From: Cognatundibacterium rugosum
GTDB taxonomy: Bacteria > Pseudomonadota > Gammaproteobacteria > Burkholderiales > Burkholderiaceae_D
DNA: 64,000 nt
Direction: 5' to 3'
NCBI RefSeq assembly: GCF_014284365.1
Contig: NZ_JACOGG010000013.1
Location: 62,001-126,000, forward strand
Shown: one piece after another, positions 1 to 8,505 of the stretch
Layout: every line of letters begins with the position of its first letter
How positions within the stretch are numbered: position 1 is the stretch's first letter
Made by a program: the position numbers and the translations under genes
The notes under the pieces: generated by a model
The model's database searches: none
Told to the model about the DNA's origin: nothing
What the model saw: only the letters and a program-made list of their open reading frames with translations

Positions 1-1
1 T

Positions 2-229
2 AAAAACGGCTTACTGTCGTCTGCTGAGCAGGACAGAATGTACCGTGCTGACAAAGTCTGGAAGCGCGCGTTGAGTGTGCTCGAAGATGAATCGGCAGCG
101 CGGCAGTGGATACGCGGCGTCAATCGTGCGCTGGGTGGCGAAACCCCTTTATCGCTGCTCGATACCGAGGCGGGTTATGAGCTGGTGCTCGACACCTTAG
201 GAAGGATAGAGTACGGCGTGGTGTCCTGA
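2..229 (+). CDS. Xre/MbcA/ParS-type antitoxin of a RES toxin pair (5' truncated by window edge)
   Basis: Only the C-terminal part is in the window. The reading frame is open from base 2 and runs in without a stop, so the ATG at 38 is internal and the true start lies upstream. The visible residues (GLLSSAEQDR near the start, then ARQWIRGVNRALGGETPLSLL and DTEAGYELVLDTLGRIEYGV) match the toxin-binding domain (DUF2384) of antitoxins paired with RES toxins. The family neutralises its toxin by direct binding and represses its own promoter through an N-terminal Xre-like domain, which is not visible here. The stop codon overlaps the toxin start (TGATG at 227-231), which implies translational coupling. 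The family call is strong; the N-terminus is unknown. Confidence 0.85.
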   Translation, partial: KNGLLSSAEQDRMYRADKVWKRALSVLEDESAARQWIRGVNRALGGETPLSLLDTEAGYELVLDTLGRIEYGVVS

Positions 230-705
230 TGTCGGCGCAACTGGTCTGGCGTATCGCTAAACATACGCCACAATACCGCGCCGATGATCTGAGTGGCGGT
301 GGCGCCAAAGCAGTCGGCGGGCGCTGGAATGCCAAGGGCAGTGCGGTGGTGTACAGCGCGTCCAGTATTGCACTTGCAACGCTGGAGACACTGGTGCATC
401 TGGGCGACCAGATCGCGATCCGCAATGCCTTTCTGGTGCAGATCACCATACCGGCCAAAGTCTGGAAAGAACGCGAAGTGATAGAGGCCAGCGAGCTGGA
501 CCCGACCTGGCTGGCCGAGCCACCAGGCTCCGCCAGTATTGATTTTGGTACGCAATGGTTGCAGGGATTGAGCGCACCGCTGTTGCTGGTGCCATCTATC
601 ATCGTGCCGGAAGAATACAATGTGCTGATTAATCCCGCCCATGCGGCGGCCAGGCAAATCAGCGCGACCGTGAAGCGCCAGTTTATTTACGATCCGCGTT
701 TGTGA
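229..705 (+). CDS. RES-domain toxin, NAD+ phosphorylase/NADase family
   Basis: This 158-residue protein has the usual length and layout of RES toxins: VWRIAKH at the N-terminus, GGRWNAKGSAVVYSA, then ALATLETLVHLGD, and PSIIVPEEYNVLINP near the C-terminus. Characterised members degrade cellular NAD+ and stop growth, and are restrained by the antitoxin encoded immediately upstream. The start ATG overlaps the antitoxin stop, so the two form a bicistronic toxin-antitoxin unit. The 3' end overlaps the convergent TetR gene by 23 bp. Toxic activity is inferred from family membership, and nothing in the sequence suggests inactivation. Confidence 0.88.
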   Translation: MSAQLVWRIAKHTPQYRADDLSGGGAKAVGGRWNAKGSAVVYSASSIALATLETLVHLGDQIAIRNAFLVQITIPAKVWKEREVIEASELDPTWLAEPPGSASIDFGTQWLQGLSAPLLLVPSIIVPEEYNVLINPAHAAARQISATVKRQFIYDPRL

Positions 706-1408
706 GGTGCTGTTGGGCTTGGGAATCAACCCCGGAGGCCAGTGCACCCGCCCAGAAATCGCGCAGACTGGCCAGCAATTCCGTCTGAAAATCTGGCCGT
801 ATCGGCGCAAATTGCGGTGCCGCCAGGATGCGTCGCAAATAGTCTGGATAATCCAGCGTCTGCCACAAACCACGTATCAGCGCATAAGTACGCAATAGCA
901 GCGCCACCCCGCGCCCCGCTGGCAACTGCAAAGCCTGATCGACACGCTGGCCGGTGCTGACCAGGGTCTGGGTCAAGGACGTTTTAAATTCCAGCAAATA
1001 GGCTTCACTCAGATTCTGTTCCAACACGCTGTAGGCCATCGCATCCAGCCGCAGAAATTCCGGATGCGTCGCGATGTACTCGCAGACTTCCTGCAGCAAA
1101 CCATCCAGCCCCTGCGCCAGCGCCGCACTCTCCAGATAGCTGCTGATACGGCGCAGCAAGCCATCAAATTCCTGCGCTAACAGCGCAACAAAAATTTCTT
1201 CTTTTGTGCGGAAGTACAGATACACCGTGCCTTTTGCGAGGCCGGACGCCTGCGCAATTTGTGCGGCCGAGGGCAGTTGATGGCTGTCGCGCACAAACAG
1301 TTCACGCGCCGCTGCCAGGATGGCGTTGCGGCGTAAGACTTTATCGTCGTCGGACAGGGCTCTTTGCTTCATGGGTGCGTGAGGGCAGGGGATACAGTGG
1401 TCAGACAT
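683..1408 (-). CDS. TetR/AcrR-family transcriptional regulator
   Basis: A 241-residue protein with an N-terminal TetR helix-turn-helix (RRNAILAAARELFVRD, then AAQIAQASGLAKGTVYLYFR and KEEIFVALL, about residues 24-75). The rest is an all-helical ligand and dimerisation domain. It is the last gene of a minus-strand set: SDR (2230-3015), NAD(P)-binding protein (1467-2207), then this regulator. A pair of TetR-like palindromes lies in front of the first gene, so autoregulation of the operon is likely (inference). An internal ATG at 1372 is an alternative start; neither start has a strong ribosome-binding site. The ligand cannot be predicted. Its end overlaps the convergent RES toxin by 23 bp. Confidence 0.85.
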   Translation of the reverse strand: MSDHCIPCPHAPMKQRALSDDDKVLRRNAILAAARELFVRDSHQLPSAAQIAQASGLAKGTVYLYFRTKEEIFVALLAQEFDGLLRRISSYLESAALAQGLDGLLQEVCEYIATHPEFLRLDAMAYSVLEQNLSEAYLLEFKTSLTQTLVSTGQRVDQALQLPAGRGVALLLRTYALIRGLWQTLDYPDYLRRILAAPQFAPIRPDFQTELLASLRDFWAGALASGVDSQAQQHLTNADRK

Positions 1409-1466
1409 TGTAGCTGTTCTGCGCTATAGCCGCAGCCGTAGCGCAATCGCAACGCAATCGCAGCGT

Positions 1467-2207
1467 TCAGCCCTGCAACTGCTCCGATTCCAGTATCAGC
1501 AGCTTAGGCATTGGCGCCGCTTGTTGCGCTGGTTCTGCTTTGCCTGCATAGGCCGCATTGCCCGCATAAGCCGACTGCGCCAGTCTCAACATCGCACCTG
1601 CCACTAACGAGACGCCAACCGGGCGATAACGTGCCGGCAGCAGCCAGCGCAGCGGGCGCAACACACGCAGCGCAATCGCTTCACCGCTTCTGTGATCCGG
1701 CCGCTGCTGTCCTTCATTGTCGAGTAAAGCAGGGCGCACGATGCCCAGCGTGGAAAAGTTCAGCGCCGCCAGATCACGCTCGGTTTCAGCTTTTACCCGT
1801 AGATAAAATGAGGATGCCTTGAGCGCCGCACCCAGCGACGAGTTATAGACCATGCAGTTCACACCCGCTGCCCGCGCCATCGCCGCGCAACGCAGCACCA
1901 GATCATGATCGGACTGGTAAAACGCCGCCTGCGAACCCGCAAGTGCCATCGTGGTACCGAGCGCGCACAACAGCACATCAGCCTGCCAGATTGCATCGTC
2001 AGCCTGTAGCTGATTGAAATCACGGATTGGATTGTGCAGGCGCGCATCAGCAGCAAAGCCAGTCAGCGCACGGCGCGTCGGTGCACACACCTGAGTTACG
2101 CCAGGCAAGGCCAGCGCCTGTCGTATCAGCGATTGCCCGACCAGCCCGCTGCCGCCCAGTATCAGGATACGCAATTGGCTATTCGTGGCTGTCTGTGAGA
2201 TTTGCAT
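1467..2207 (-). CDS. NAD(P)-binding Rossmann protein, atypical SDR (HTATIP2/TIP30-like)
   Basis: A 246-residue protein with an N-terminal dinucleotide-binding motif, LRILILGGSGLVGQSL (GGxGxxG, about residues 12-27). DVLLCALGTT and YNSSLGA-type segments follow, typical of the atypical short-chain dehydrogenase group that includes TIP30/HTATIP2-like proteins and NmrA relatives. Near the C-terminus there is a short internal duplication (AYAGNAAYAGKA). Substrate and reaction are unknown. It lies 22 bp downstream of the SDR gene and 58 bp upstream of the TetR gene on the same strand, so the three probably form one transcript. A short GAAGG stretch precedes the ATG at 2207. Confidence 0.75.
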   Translation of the reverse strand: MQISQTATNSQLRILILGGSGLVGQSLIRQALALPGVTQVCAPTRRALTGFAADARLHNPIRDFNQLQADDAIWQADVLLCALGTTMALAGSQAAFYQSDHDLVLRCAAMARAAGVNCMVYNSSLGAALKASSFYLRVKAETERDLAALNFSTLGIVRPALLDNEGQQRPDHRSGEAIALRVLRPLRWLLPARYRPVGVSLVAGAMLRLAQSAYAGNAAYAGKAEPAQQAAPMPKLLILESEQLQG

Positions 2208-2229
2208 GATGCCTTCGGCTCCGTTGGGT

Positions 2230-3015
2230 TCAGTTTTTCATGAGGGTGTACGCGACTTTGCTTTGTATGCTGCGTGGCGTAAAGCGATTGCTAAAGATCG
2301 TGAGCTTATTCATCAGCCCCGGCACCACGCTGAGTTTGCCTTTAAACATAGCCTGTAAACCGATGTGCGCCACCGGCCGCGATTGCATCATTACCAGCCT
2401 TTGATACAGGGTTGGCCGCTGACCCGACACCGCCAGAAAATTAGTCGCCGTGATGCCCGGTGACAGCACGCTGACCTTCACGCCATACGGCGCCAGTTCC
2501 TGATGCAGCGCCTCGCCAAACAACAGCACATAGCCCTTACTGCCTGCATACGCAGCATAAGTCGGGGTCGCCTGATAAGCCGCGATACTCGCAATCAGCA
2601 ACATATAACCCCGCCCGCGCTGCTTCATCTGCTGGCCAAACACATGCGTGAGCCGGGTCAGGCTCAGCATATTCAATTGCATCATATCCAGCGTCTTTTC
2701 CAGTGGCTGCTGCAGGAATTCGCCATACAAACCATAGCCCGCATTATTGATCAGAATATCAATCGCTATCCCATCCGCATCCAGCCCCTGTTTCAATTGC
2801 GTCGCCGCATCCGCCGCCGTCAAATCCAGCCCAGTCACCCGCACCTGCACCCCATGCTGCGCCCGCAATTGCGCCGCCAATTCTTCCATAGGCGCAGTAC
2901 GCCGCGCCACCAACACCAGATTCGCACCCCGCGCCGCCAGCAAATGCGCAAAATCCACCCCAAAGCCACTGGACGCCCCGGTAATCAAGGCCCATAAACC
3001 GCGAATGTCTTGCAT
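2230..3015 (-). CDS. SDR-family short-chain dehydrogenase/reductase
   Basis: A classical SDR of 261 residues from the start chosen here. ALITGASSGFGVDFA is the TGxxxGxG cofactor motif. LINNAGYG is the NNAG motif, and a Ser in LLIASIAAY with YAAYAGSKGY supplies the S-Y-K catalytic residues. I chose the ATG at 3015 because AAGGATGG lies just upstream and the protein then begins shortly before the Rossmann fold. The open frame extends to 3132, but the extra residues are unlike the family and would be coded across the operator palindromes. It is the first gene of an operon ending with a TetR regulator. The cofactor is probably NADP(H), and the substrate is unknown. Confidence 0.82.
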   Translation of the reverse strand: MQDIRGLWALITGASSGFGVDFAHLLAARGANLVLVARRTAPMEELAAQLRAQHGVQVRVTGLDLTAADAATQLKQGLDADGIAIDILINNAGYGLYGEFLQQPLEKTLDMMQLNMLSLTRLTHVFGQQMKQRGRGYMLLIASIAAYQATPTYAAYAGSKGYVLLFGEALHQELAPYGVKVSVLSPGITATNFLAVSGQRPTLYQRLVMMQSRPVAHIGLQAMFKGKLSVVPGLMNKLTIFSNRFTPRSIQSKVAYTLMKN

Positions 3016-3049
3016 ATTTCCATCCTTTTCCATGCTGGATTTGATTAAA

Positions 3050-3097
3050 TGACTATTGGTCAGTTGTATTCTAAAAATAAATGACCGTTGGTCATTT
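3050..3097. promoter_or_regulatory. Two TetR-type operator palindromes upstream of the SDR-TetR operon
   Basis: Two related palindromes lie 32 bp apart centre to centre, about three helical turns. The first is TGACTATTGGTCA at 3050-3062. The second is AAATGACCGTTGGTCATTT at 3079-3097, with 8-bp perfect arms. Sites of the TGACC-N3-GGTCA kind are typical TetR/AcrR operators. They sit 35-82 bp upstream of the SDR start codon, and the operon's third gene is a TetR regulator, so autorepression is the natural reading. The assignment to that regulator is inferred from position. Confidence 0.65.
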
Positions 3098-3268
3098 AAG
3101 TGCATCGTAAATCTGCTGCTGAGGCTTGTCAATAAAAAATATCGTATTTAGCAGGGTGGGGATGCCGCTTATTTATCGTCATCTAAGACATTTTCCGCGT
3201 AAAAATCGCCATGACAGTCTGATAAAACACAGTTTGTCGATGAAATGACTTCAAGGCTAGTTTTTTGC

Positions 3269-3298
3269 TTAACAAACTGACTATGCCTGACATATAGT
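3269..3298 (+). promoter_or_regulatory. Possible sigma70 promoter of the RADAR operon
   Basis: TTAACA at 3269-3274 and TATAGT at 3293-3298 are separated by 18 bp and lie about 30 bp upstream of the rdrA ATG. They resemble -35 and -10 hexamers. This is the best match in a short AT-rich gap, but it was judged by eye only. Confidence 0.35.
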
Positions 3299-3329
3299 TG
3301 CTGTTTTGTATCGAAATCCGGCAAAAGTC

Positions 3330-5618
3330 ATGAGCGACAATAAACAAAACATCATCTACTTTCCCATTGATCAGGGTGAACAGGCAAGGCAAGCGAAAAC
3401 AGAGAATTTGCTGGCGCGCGATGTGTACGAAAGTATTGCGGATTTTCTGGAAGAAAGTCTGGCAAAACTGCCTGCCGATACCCGCATGGTTGAACTGGAT
3501 GAATTTCGCGCGCATGACACCATACTGATAGACGGTGGACGTGGCACAGGAAAGAGCACAATCTTAGTGAATCTGAATACCTATATGGATTCCAGAGAGG
3601 CGCTCAGGGACAAGCTGCTGATCTTAAAACCAGTTGATCCCACCTTGTTAGAAAATGATGATGACTTATTCCTCAATATCATCGTCGCAGCCCTGTTGCG
3701 TGATAAGCAGGTCAAAGCAGCCAGTGCGCAGCCAAACGCAAAATCCACCGCTTTTTTTGAGCAGTTACAAGCTTTAGGAAATGCACTGGAAGGTACACAA
3801 AAACAAAAAGAACAATATGGCTTGGATAAGCTGCGCGCCTTCATAGGAAATCACAGCGTCGCAGATGAGGTGCACAAACTGTTTTATTGCGCCTTGCAAA
3901 TGACGGGAAAACACATGATTGTTTTTCCTATCGATGATGTGGATACCTCTTTGCAGCATGCATTCAAAAATTTAGAAGTCGTGCGTAAATATCTGGCCAC
4001 TCCATATGCAGTTCCGTTGTTGTCAGGCGATCTGGAGCTGTATCACGAAGTCATCTGGCGGAATTTTCATCAGGGGATTACGTCGGCCAGCAGCGTAGAA
4101 ACAGGCGAGGCTATTGAACGCGCGAAGGAACTCGCAACGGAATATCAGCGTAAATTACTGCCCGTTGCGCAACGCTTACGTGTACCTGCAGTGTCGGCTC
4201 ACATGAATAATGCCGACATCATGCTTACAGAAAGAAGTAGGGGTGCTCTTTTTTCTTTACGTGATTTATCCGGCTGGTTATGGTTTGTGCTGAATTGTGG
4301 CATCAATGGCTTTGAAAATAGCCAGATAAAATTTCCAGTTGAGACGGTGCGTCAGTTAACTCAGCTGATTTTCGCCTGTCAGGATGAAATTCTTCAATTA
4401 GATGATTATCGAGAAGTAATTTTAGAAAAACCATCAAAAGACCCAACGCAAAAAAATAAAAACTTATTGTTTCTGGGTAATTCTGGAGAATTTTCAAATC
4501 CTAGGTTTAACTCATTATTTTTTGCATTCAATAAGAAACTGACTCAATTATTTAAGCGAGGCTCATATTCGCCAGAAGTTGCGCTGCTGATGGAGGCTAC
4601 TCAATACTGGCGGGAATCCGGGCCGCTTAGGGAGAATGCACACGCAGCTAGATCAATATCCATTTTCGATACCCCCTTATTTCAACCATTAAGGCATCAG
4701 GAGCCTGAATTCCGAAATGATGCTGAAGTGCCGGGATTGAGGGTGAATTGGGAAAGACATCTTGCTGATAGGATTAAAGACGCCTACTGGATTAATAGCT
4801 TGCCCGATAAGACAATTTTGTCTTATCCATTACCGGATCGTGGATTCCCATTGCTGCGTACCCTTGATCATTGCGAAGTACCCGCTGATCAGGTGGAGAT
4901 CGTACAAAAGTTAATGGTAGTTGATCAAGTTTATTCGGCAACAAATAGTACTCGTTATGTATTTGTTGGCAGGATATTTGAGCTTCTTGTGTTAAGTATG
5001 ATGGATGAAGTTATTGAACATGAGTTTGAACAACTGCTGCAGCGCACACCCTTTTATTCCCTGGTTTCTTTTTCTGGCACCAAAGCATTGATCGATGATG
5101 AGGGAAGTAATGTTCAATTGCCAAAAACTTTTGACGGAACAGAAAGTTGGCGAAAAAGTTTTTATGATTTAGTTGAGAGTATCAAGAACTGGAAACAAAT
5201 TTATCTACGTGAAGTGAATAACGTTCCGAATGGATTATTAATATATCGCGTAATGAATAAATTTTTTACGCAGCTCAGCATGGTTCGAAACGACCCTATT
5301 AACGATGCCGCTGGCGGCCTGAATACCATGCAAAATACGGCAATGTGGGGTTTGCAGGCGTTTAGAACATTTTGTGCAGCAATGGGAAGTTTTGAATATT
5401 TCTCGGCGGGTGCCGTAGTGAACTTGAATGGATTCTCATCGCCTTATGATACAGGGGAGTTCGAAAAGGCTTTACTGTTTCAGGCGAACATTCAACCTTT
5501 CCTCGTTGGTGGGGATAAAAAATGGGAAGTAAGGCCTGGTGTGAGAGGCTTTACCGGTGCCCTCTACATGCATCCTTTAAGAAAACTGTTAGAAGAAGTC
5601 GCAGGCGTGAAAAAATGA
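3330..5618 (+). CDS. rdrA: RdrA, P-loop ATPase of a RADAR anti-phage system
   Basis: A 762-residue P-loop ATPase. The Walker A motif GGRGTGKST is at residues 69-77, and a Walker B-like MIVFPIDDVDTS is at about 196-207. The large C-terminal part has no motif I recognise. The gene directly downstream encodes a very large adenosine-deaminase-fold protein and the third a SLATT-type membrane protein, which together match RADAR. In that system RdrA forms a ring-like ATPase that works with RdrB to cause adenosine deamination after phage infection. ATG 3330 was preferred over an upstream TTG (3306); neither has a clear Shine-Dalgarno. The stretch from about 4200 to 5400 is visibly richer in A+T than rdrB and the neighbouring genes, which suggests acquisition by transfer. 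Confidence 0.85.
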   Translation: MSDNKQNIIYFPIDQGEQARQAKTENLLARDVYESIADFLEESLAKLPADTRMVELDEFRAHDTILIDGGRGTGKSTILVNLNTYMDSREALRDKLLILKPVDPTLLENDDDLFLNIIVAALLRDKQVKAASAQPNAKSTAFFEQLQALGNALEGTQKQKEQYGLDKLRAFIGNHSVADEVHKLFYCALQMTGKHMIVFPIDDVDTSLQHAFKNLEVVRKYLATPYAVPLLSGDLELYHEVIWRNFHQGITSASSVETGEAIERAKELATEYQRKLLPVAQRLRVPAVSAHMNNADIMLTERSRGALFSLRDLSGWLWFVLNCGINGFENSQIKFPVETVRQLTQLIFACQDEILQLDDYREVILEKPSKDPTQKNKNLLFLGNSGEFSNPRFNSLFFAFNKKLTQLFKRGSYSPEVALLMEATQYWRESGPLRENAHAARSISIFDTPLFQPLRHQEPEFRNDAEVPGLRVNWERHLADRIKDAYWINSLPDKTILSYPLPDRGFPLLRTLDHCEVPADQVEIVQKLMVVDQVYSATNSTRYVFVGRIFELLVLSMMDEVIEHEFEQLLQRTPFYSLVSFSGTKALIDDEGSNVQLPKTFDGTESWRKSFYDLVESIKNWKQIYLREVNNVPNGLLIYRVMNKFFTQLSMVRNDPINDAAGGLNTMQNTAMWGLQAFRTFCAAMGSFEYFSAGAVVNLNGFSSPYDTGEFEKALLFQANIQPFLVGGDKKWEVRPGVRGFTGALYMHPLRKLLEEVAGVKK

Positions 5619-5625
5619 GCGCCGT

Positions 5626-8430
5626 ATGTTAAAGGCCGCTTTGTTTGAAACTGCAATCGCCAATGTGTTTTGCAGTCCCCAGTTTGCAGAATTCATCAAA
5701 CAACACCTGCTCAGCCCCGACCCACGCCATCTGATGGAGATCAGCCATTTTCACGCTGCCTGTCTGGACGTGTTGCAGGCTGACCTGGACAGAGACTGGC
5801 CGCGGCGTTTTCGTCTGAATGAAATCCGGCATGGTTTGCAAATCGTGTGGCCGCAAATGGCCTTGCGTGGTCCTGCATTCAGCAGCCTGGATTATTTGTA
5901 CGAACAGCTGTTCATTGAAGATGGTGATGCGGTGCGTTACCGCGATGGGCAGGAGCAGGATTATGTGCGCTTTTGTGCGCAGCTCGATCCGGCGCTGGTG
6001 GTGGGTTGGAAGTTTGCGCAGCATCTGATGTCGCCGCATAGTCTGACTACCCACGATATGCAGCGCATCGTGGGACAGCAGCAGGCTTTGTTCAGTCCGG
6101 CGGTAGTCGATGGCAATGCCGTCGCGGAAAATCATGTGCATTTGGGCGGCGTGCATACCAGCGGGCTCGCTCTGTTATTGGGGGTGCTGGCTCCTGACGG
6201 AGATCACCTTAAGCAGCATCCTCAGCTTTCGACTTTGTGTGAACTGCAGCGTGTGCTGCATGCTTTGCTGACGCGCGCGAGCTGGCTGCCTGAGTCCTAT
6301 GAGTATGGGGCAGAACCAACATGCGATGCCGCGCTCAATTTGCTGCTGCAAGATAGTCTGGGCGAGCGTTGGCGTACCCAGCCGCAACGGTGTAGCGACT
6401 GGCAGTTGATAGCGCAGCAAAGCGTGCATGCGTCGGTATGCGATCCGGCCTGGCTGCGTCAGCAAATGGCAGTCGCGATGCTGGCCGGGCGCGTTGCGCA
6501 AGCCTGGTTATGGCTGCTGATCTGGCTGTGGCGGCAGTATCAAAGTCCGCAATGCCCTTACGCGCTGCGTGTGCTCATCATTTATTTTGTGAATCGTCTG
6601 ATGCACTTGCGGCGCGAGCTGATTATGGATGGTCAAGGCTTGACGCGCTTCGTGGCTTATTACGACAGGCCATTGCGCTGGGGTGAGCAGAAACCCAATC
6701 ATCTGAATGCCGCGCAAGTGCTGTTCCAGCATCCTGACGATGTGGCAGAGCTCAAGGTAACGCGTTCCAAATTCAAACCGGAAGAAATCGGTTTGTGGTT
6801 ACGTCAGCTTGCCAGCGCGACTGGCGTGGCTGCGCCGCAAGGGCTGGCGCCTTTGCCAGCGGACGAGGCTGCAGCGTATCGTGCATTGATGGATCGCTGG
6901 CATTTCTGTATACATTTTTTACGCATCCCTAAATTCCAACATCATCCGGAACTGGTGTGGCGTGAGGCGCGGCAATTGCGCGAACAATGCCTGTCGCAGG
7001 CGGGCTGGGACAGGCCGGAATTACTGGGCCTGAGCAGCCGTTTGCCGCAGGATATGCGCCGCCAATTGCTGCCTGTGCGCTGGGTGCGCGGCCTGGATGT
7101 GGCTGGTGATGAAAATCTGGTGCGGGTCGAAACCTATGCACCCGCATTGCGCTGGCTGCGTCAGGGCTTGCAGCATCAGGCAGAGCGTCAGGCGCCTGTC
7201 GCGGGCTTGCATTTGAGTGTGCATGCGGGTGAGGATTATGCCCATCCTTATTCCGGCATGCGCCATCTGGATGAAACCGTCCAGTTTTGCGAGATGCGTT
7301 CCGGCGACAGGCTGGGACATGCGCTGGCACTGGGCATGCGTCCGCGCGACTGGCTGCAGCGTCATGGTGACATGGTGGTGCCGGTCGATGAGCATGTCGA
7401 TAATCTGGTCTGGGCCTGGCATTATGCGGGTGTGATGGCAGAGCGCCTGCCCTTAGCGGCGCAAGTCATGCCTATGCTGGAGCGACGCATACGGCGCTTT
7501 TTGCGCTATGTGCCGTGGATGCATCCGGCTTGTCTGGATTGGCTGCAGCCGGGCAGTATGCTGAAAGCCGCGCATGAACAATTTGCCTGCAAGGCCGAAG
7601 CGCATATCACGGGCACCCATCCGGAAACCTTATTCAAAGCCTGGCAGTTACGCCGCAATTGCAGCTGGCAATTGAAGCAGGCCGAGTTGTCTGGCATTTG
7701 TGATGCAGAATCGGCGCAGGCATTACCGGATCGCTATAAGCTGATGAAGCCTTGTACACCACCTGCGGAGTTACAGGTGGATGCAAGTACAGCTGAGGCA
7801 GTATCGGGCTATTTGCCCGATGTACGTTTGTTCCGCGACCGCGCGCGCTGGTTAGAGATGCAAAAGGGCGGCAAGCCAGCACCGGCCTGGGGTTGTCGCC
7901 AGAGCCATGCGGCTTTGCCTCAGGTCAGAGTCTCGCTGAGCGTACCTGAACACAGCGACAGCCGCTGGCAACAGCAAGCTTTAAATGCGCTGGGCACCCT
8001 GAGCGATCAGCATACGGAAACCGAGCTGGAATTTATGGAAGCCTTGCAGGATTATCTGCTCGATCTGTACGATGCGCGTGGCTTGATGATAGAGGTGAAT
8101 CTGACCAGCAATGTGTATATCGCAAGGCTGGAACGTTTCAGTGAACATCCGGTATTCAGATGGTATCCGGTCTCAGAAAGCGTACTCAGACCGGGCGAAG
8201 CGGCCAACCGCTTTGGCTTGCGCCGTGGCCCGATCAAGGTCTGCATTAATACTGATGACCCGGGCATTATGCCGACCACACTCAGAACCGAATTTGCCTT
8301 GCTGCGCGCAGCTGCGATGGAGCATGGCGCCACCCGCACCGATGCCGAAAGCTGGACCGAACGCCTGCGCCAAACCGGCGTGCAGGAATTCCGCCGCAAA
8401 CATCAGGCTGTGTGGACCCAGCGTGTATGA
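5626..8430 (+). CDS. rdrB: RdrB, adenosine-deaminase-fold effector of a RADAR anti-phage system
   Basis: At 934 residues this is far longer than metabolic adenosine deaminases (about 350), as expected for RdrB. The zinc and catalytic motifs of the family are present in order: ENHVHLGG with HxH at residues 170/172, HAGEDY at 533-538 with the catalytic Glu at 536, DRLGHALALG, and NTDDPG with Asp 877/878. Large insertions separate them. RdrB assembles into a big shell. It was first reported to edit RNA (A to I), and later structural work reported deamination of ATP/dATP. It starts 7 bp after rdrA, so the two are co-transcribed. All key residues are intact, so activity is expected. Confidence 0.88.
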   Translation: MLKAALFETAIANVFCSPQFAEFIKQHLLSPDPRHLMEISHFHAACLDVLQADLDRDWPRRFRLNEIRHGLQIVWPQMALRGPAFSSLDYLYEQLFIEDGDAVRYRDGQEQDYVRFCAQLDPALVVGWKFAQHLMSPHSLTTHDMQRIVGQQQALFSPAVVDGNAVAENHVHLGGVHTSGLALLLGVLAPDGDHLKQHPQLSTLCELQRVLHALLTRASWLPESYEYGAEPTCDAALNLLLQDSLGERWRTQPQRCSDWQLIAQQSVHASVCDPAWLRQQMAVAMLAGRVAQAWLWLLIWLWRQYQSPQCPYALRVLIIYFVNRLMHLRRELIMDGQGLTRFVAYYDRPLRWGEQKPNHLNAAQVLFQHPDDVAELKVTRSKFKPEEIGLWLRQLASATGVAAPQGLAPLPADEAAAYRALMDRWHFCIHFLRIPKFQHHPELVWREARQLREQCLSQAGWDRPELLGLSSRLPQDMRRQLLPVRWVRGLDVAGDENLVRVETYAPALRWLRQGLQHQAERQAPVAGLHLSVHAGEDYAHPYSGMRHLDETVQFCEMRSGDRLGHALALGMRPRDWLQRHGDMVVPVDEHVDNLVWAWHYAGVMAERLPLAAQVMPMLERRIRRFLRYVPWMHPACLDWLQPGSMLKAAHEQFACKAEAHITGTHPETLFKAWQLRRNCSWQLKQAELSGICDAESAQALPDRYKLMKPCTPPAELQVDASTAEAVSGYLPDVRLFRDRARWLEMQKGGKPAPAWGCRQSHAALPQVRVSLSVPEHSDSRWQQQALNALGTLSDQHTETELEFMEALQDYLLDLYDARGLMIEVNLTSNVYIARLERFSEHPVFRWYPVSESVLRPGEAANRFGLRRGPIKVCINTDDPGIMPTTLRTEFALLRAAAMEHGATRTDAESWTERLRQTGVQEFRRKHQAVWTQRV

Positions 8431-8505
8431 CACGTTTGGCGCTGATGATTAGTGCTTAACTATGCTTTAACTCTTAACTCAAATAAAAAAGAAATGGGAT
8501 AAACG

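Noticed and set aside
5626..8430. Reading the large deaminase as a metabolic adenosine deaminase or AMP deaminase
   Set aside because: It is more than twice the usual length, the motifs are separated by large insertions, and it is coupled to an ATPase and a SLATT-like gene, so RdrB is the better fit.
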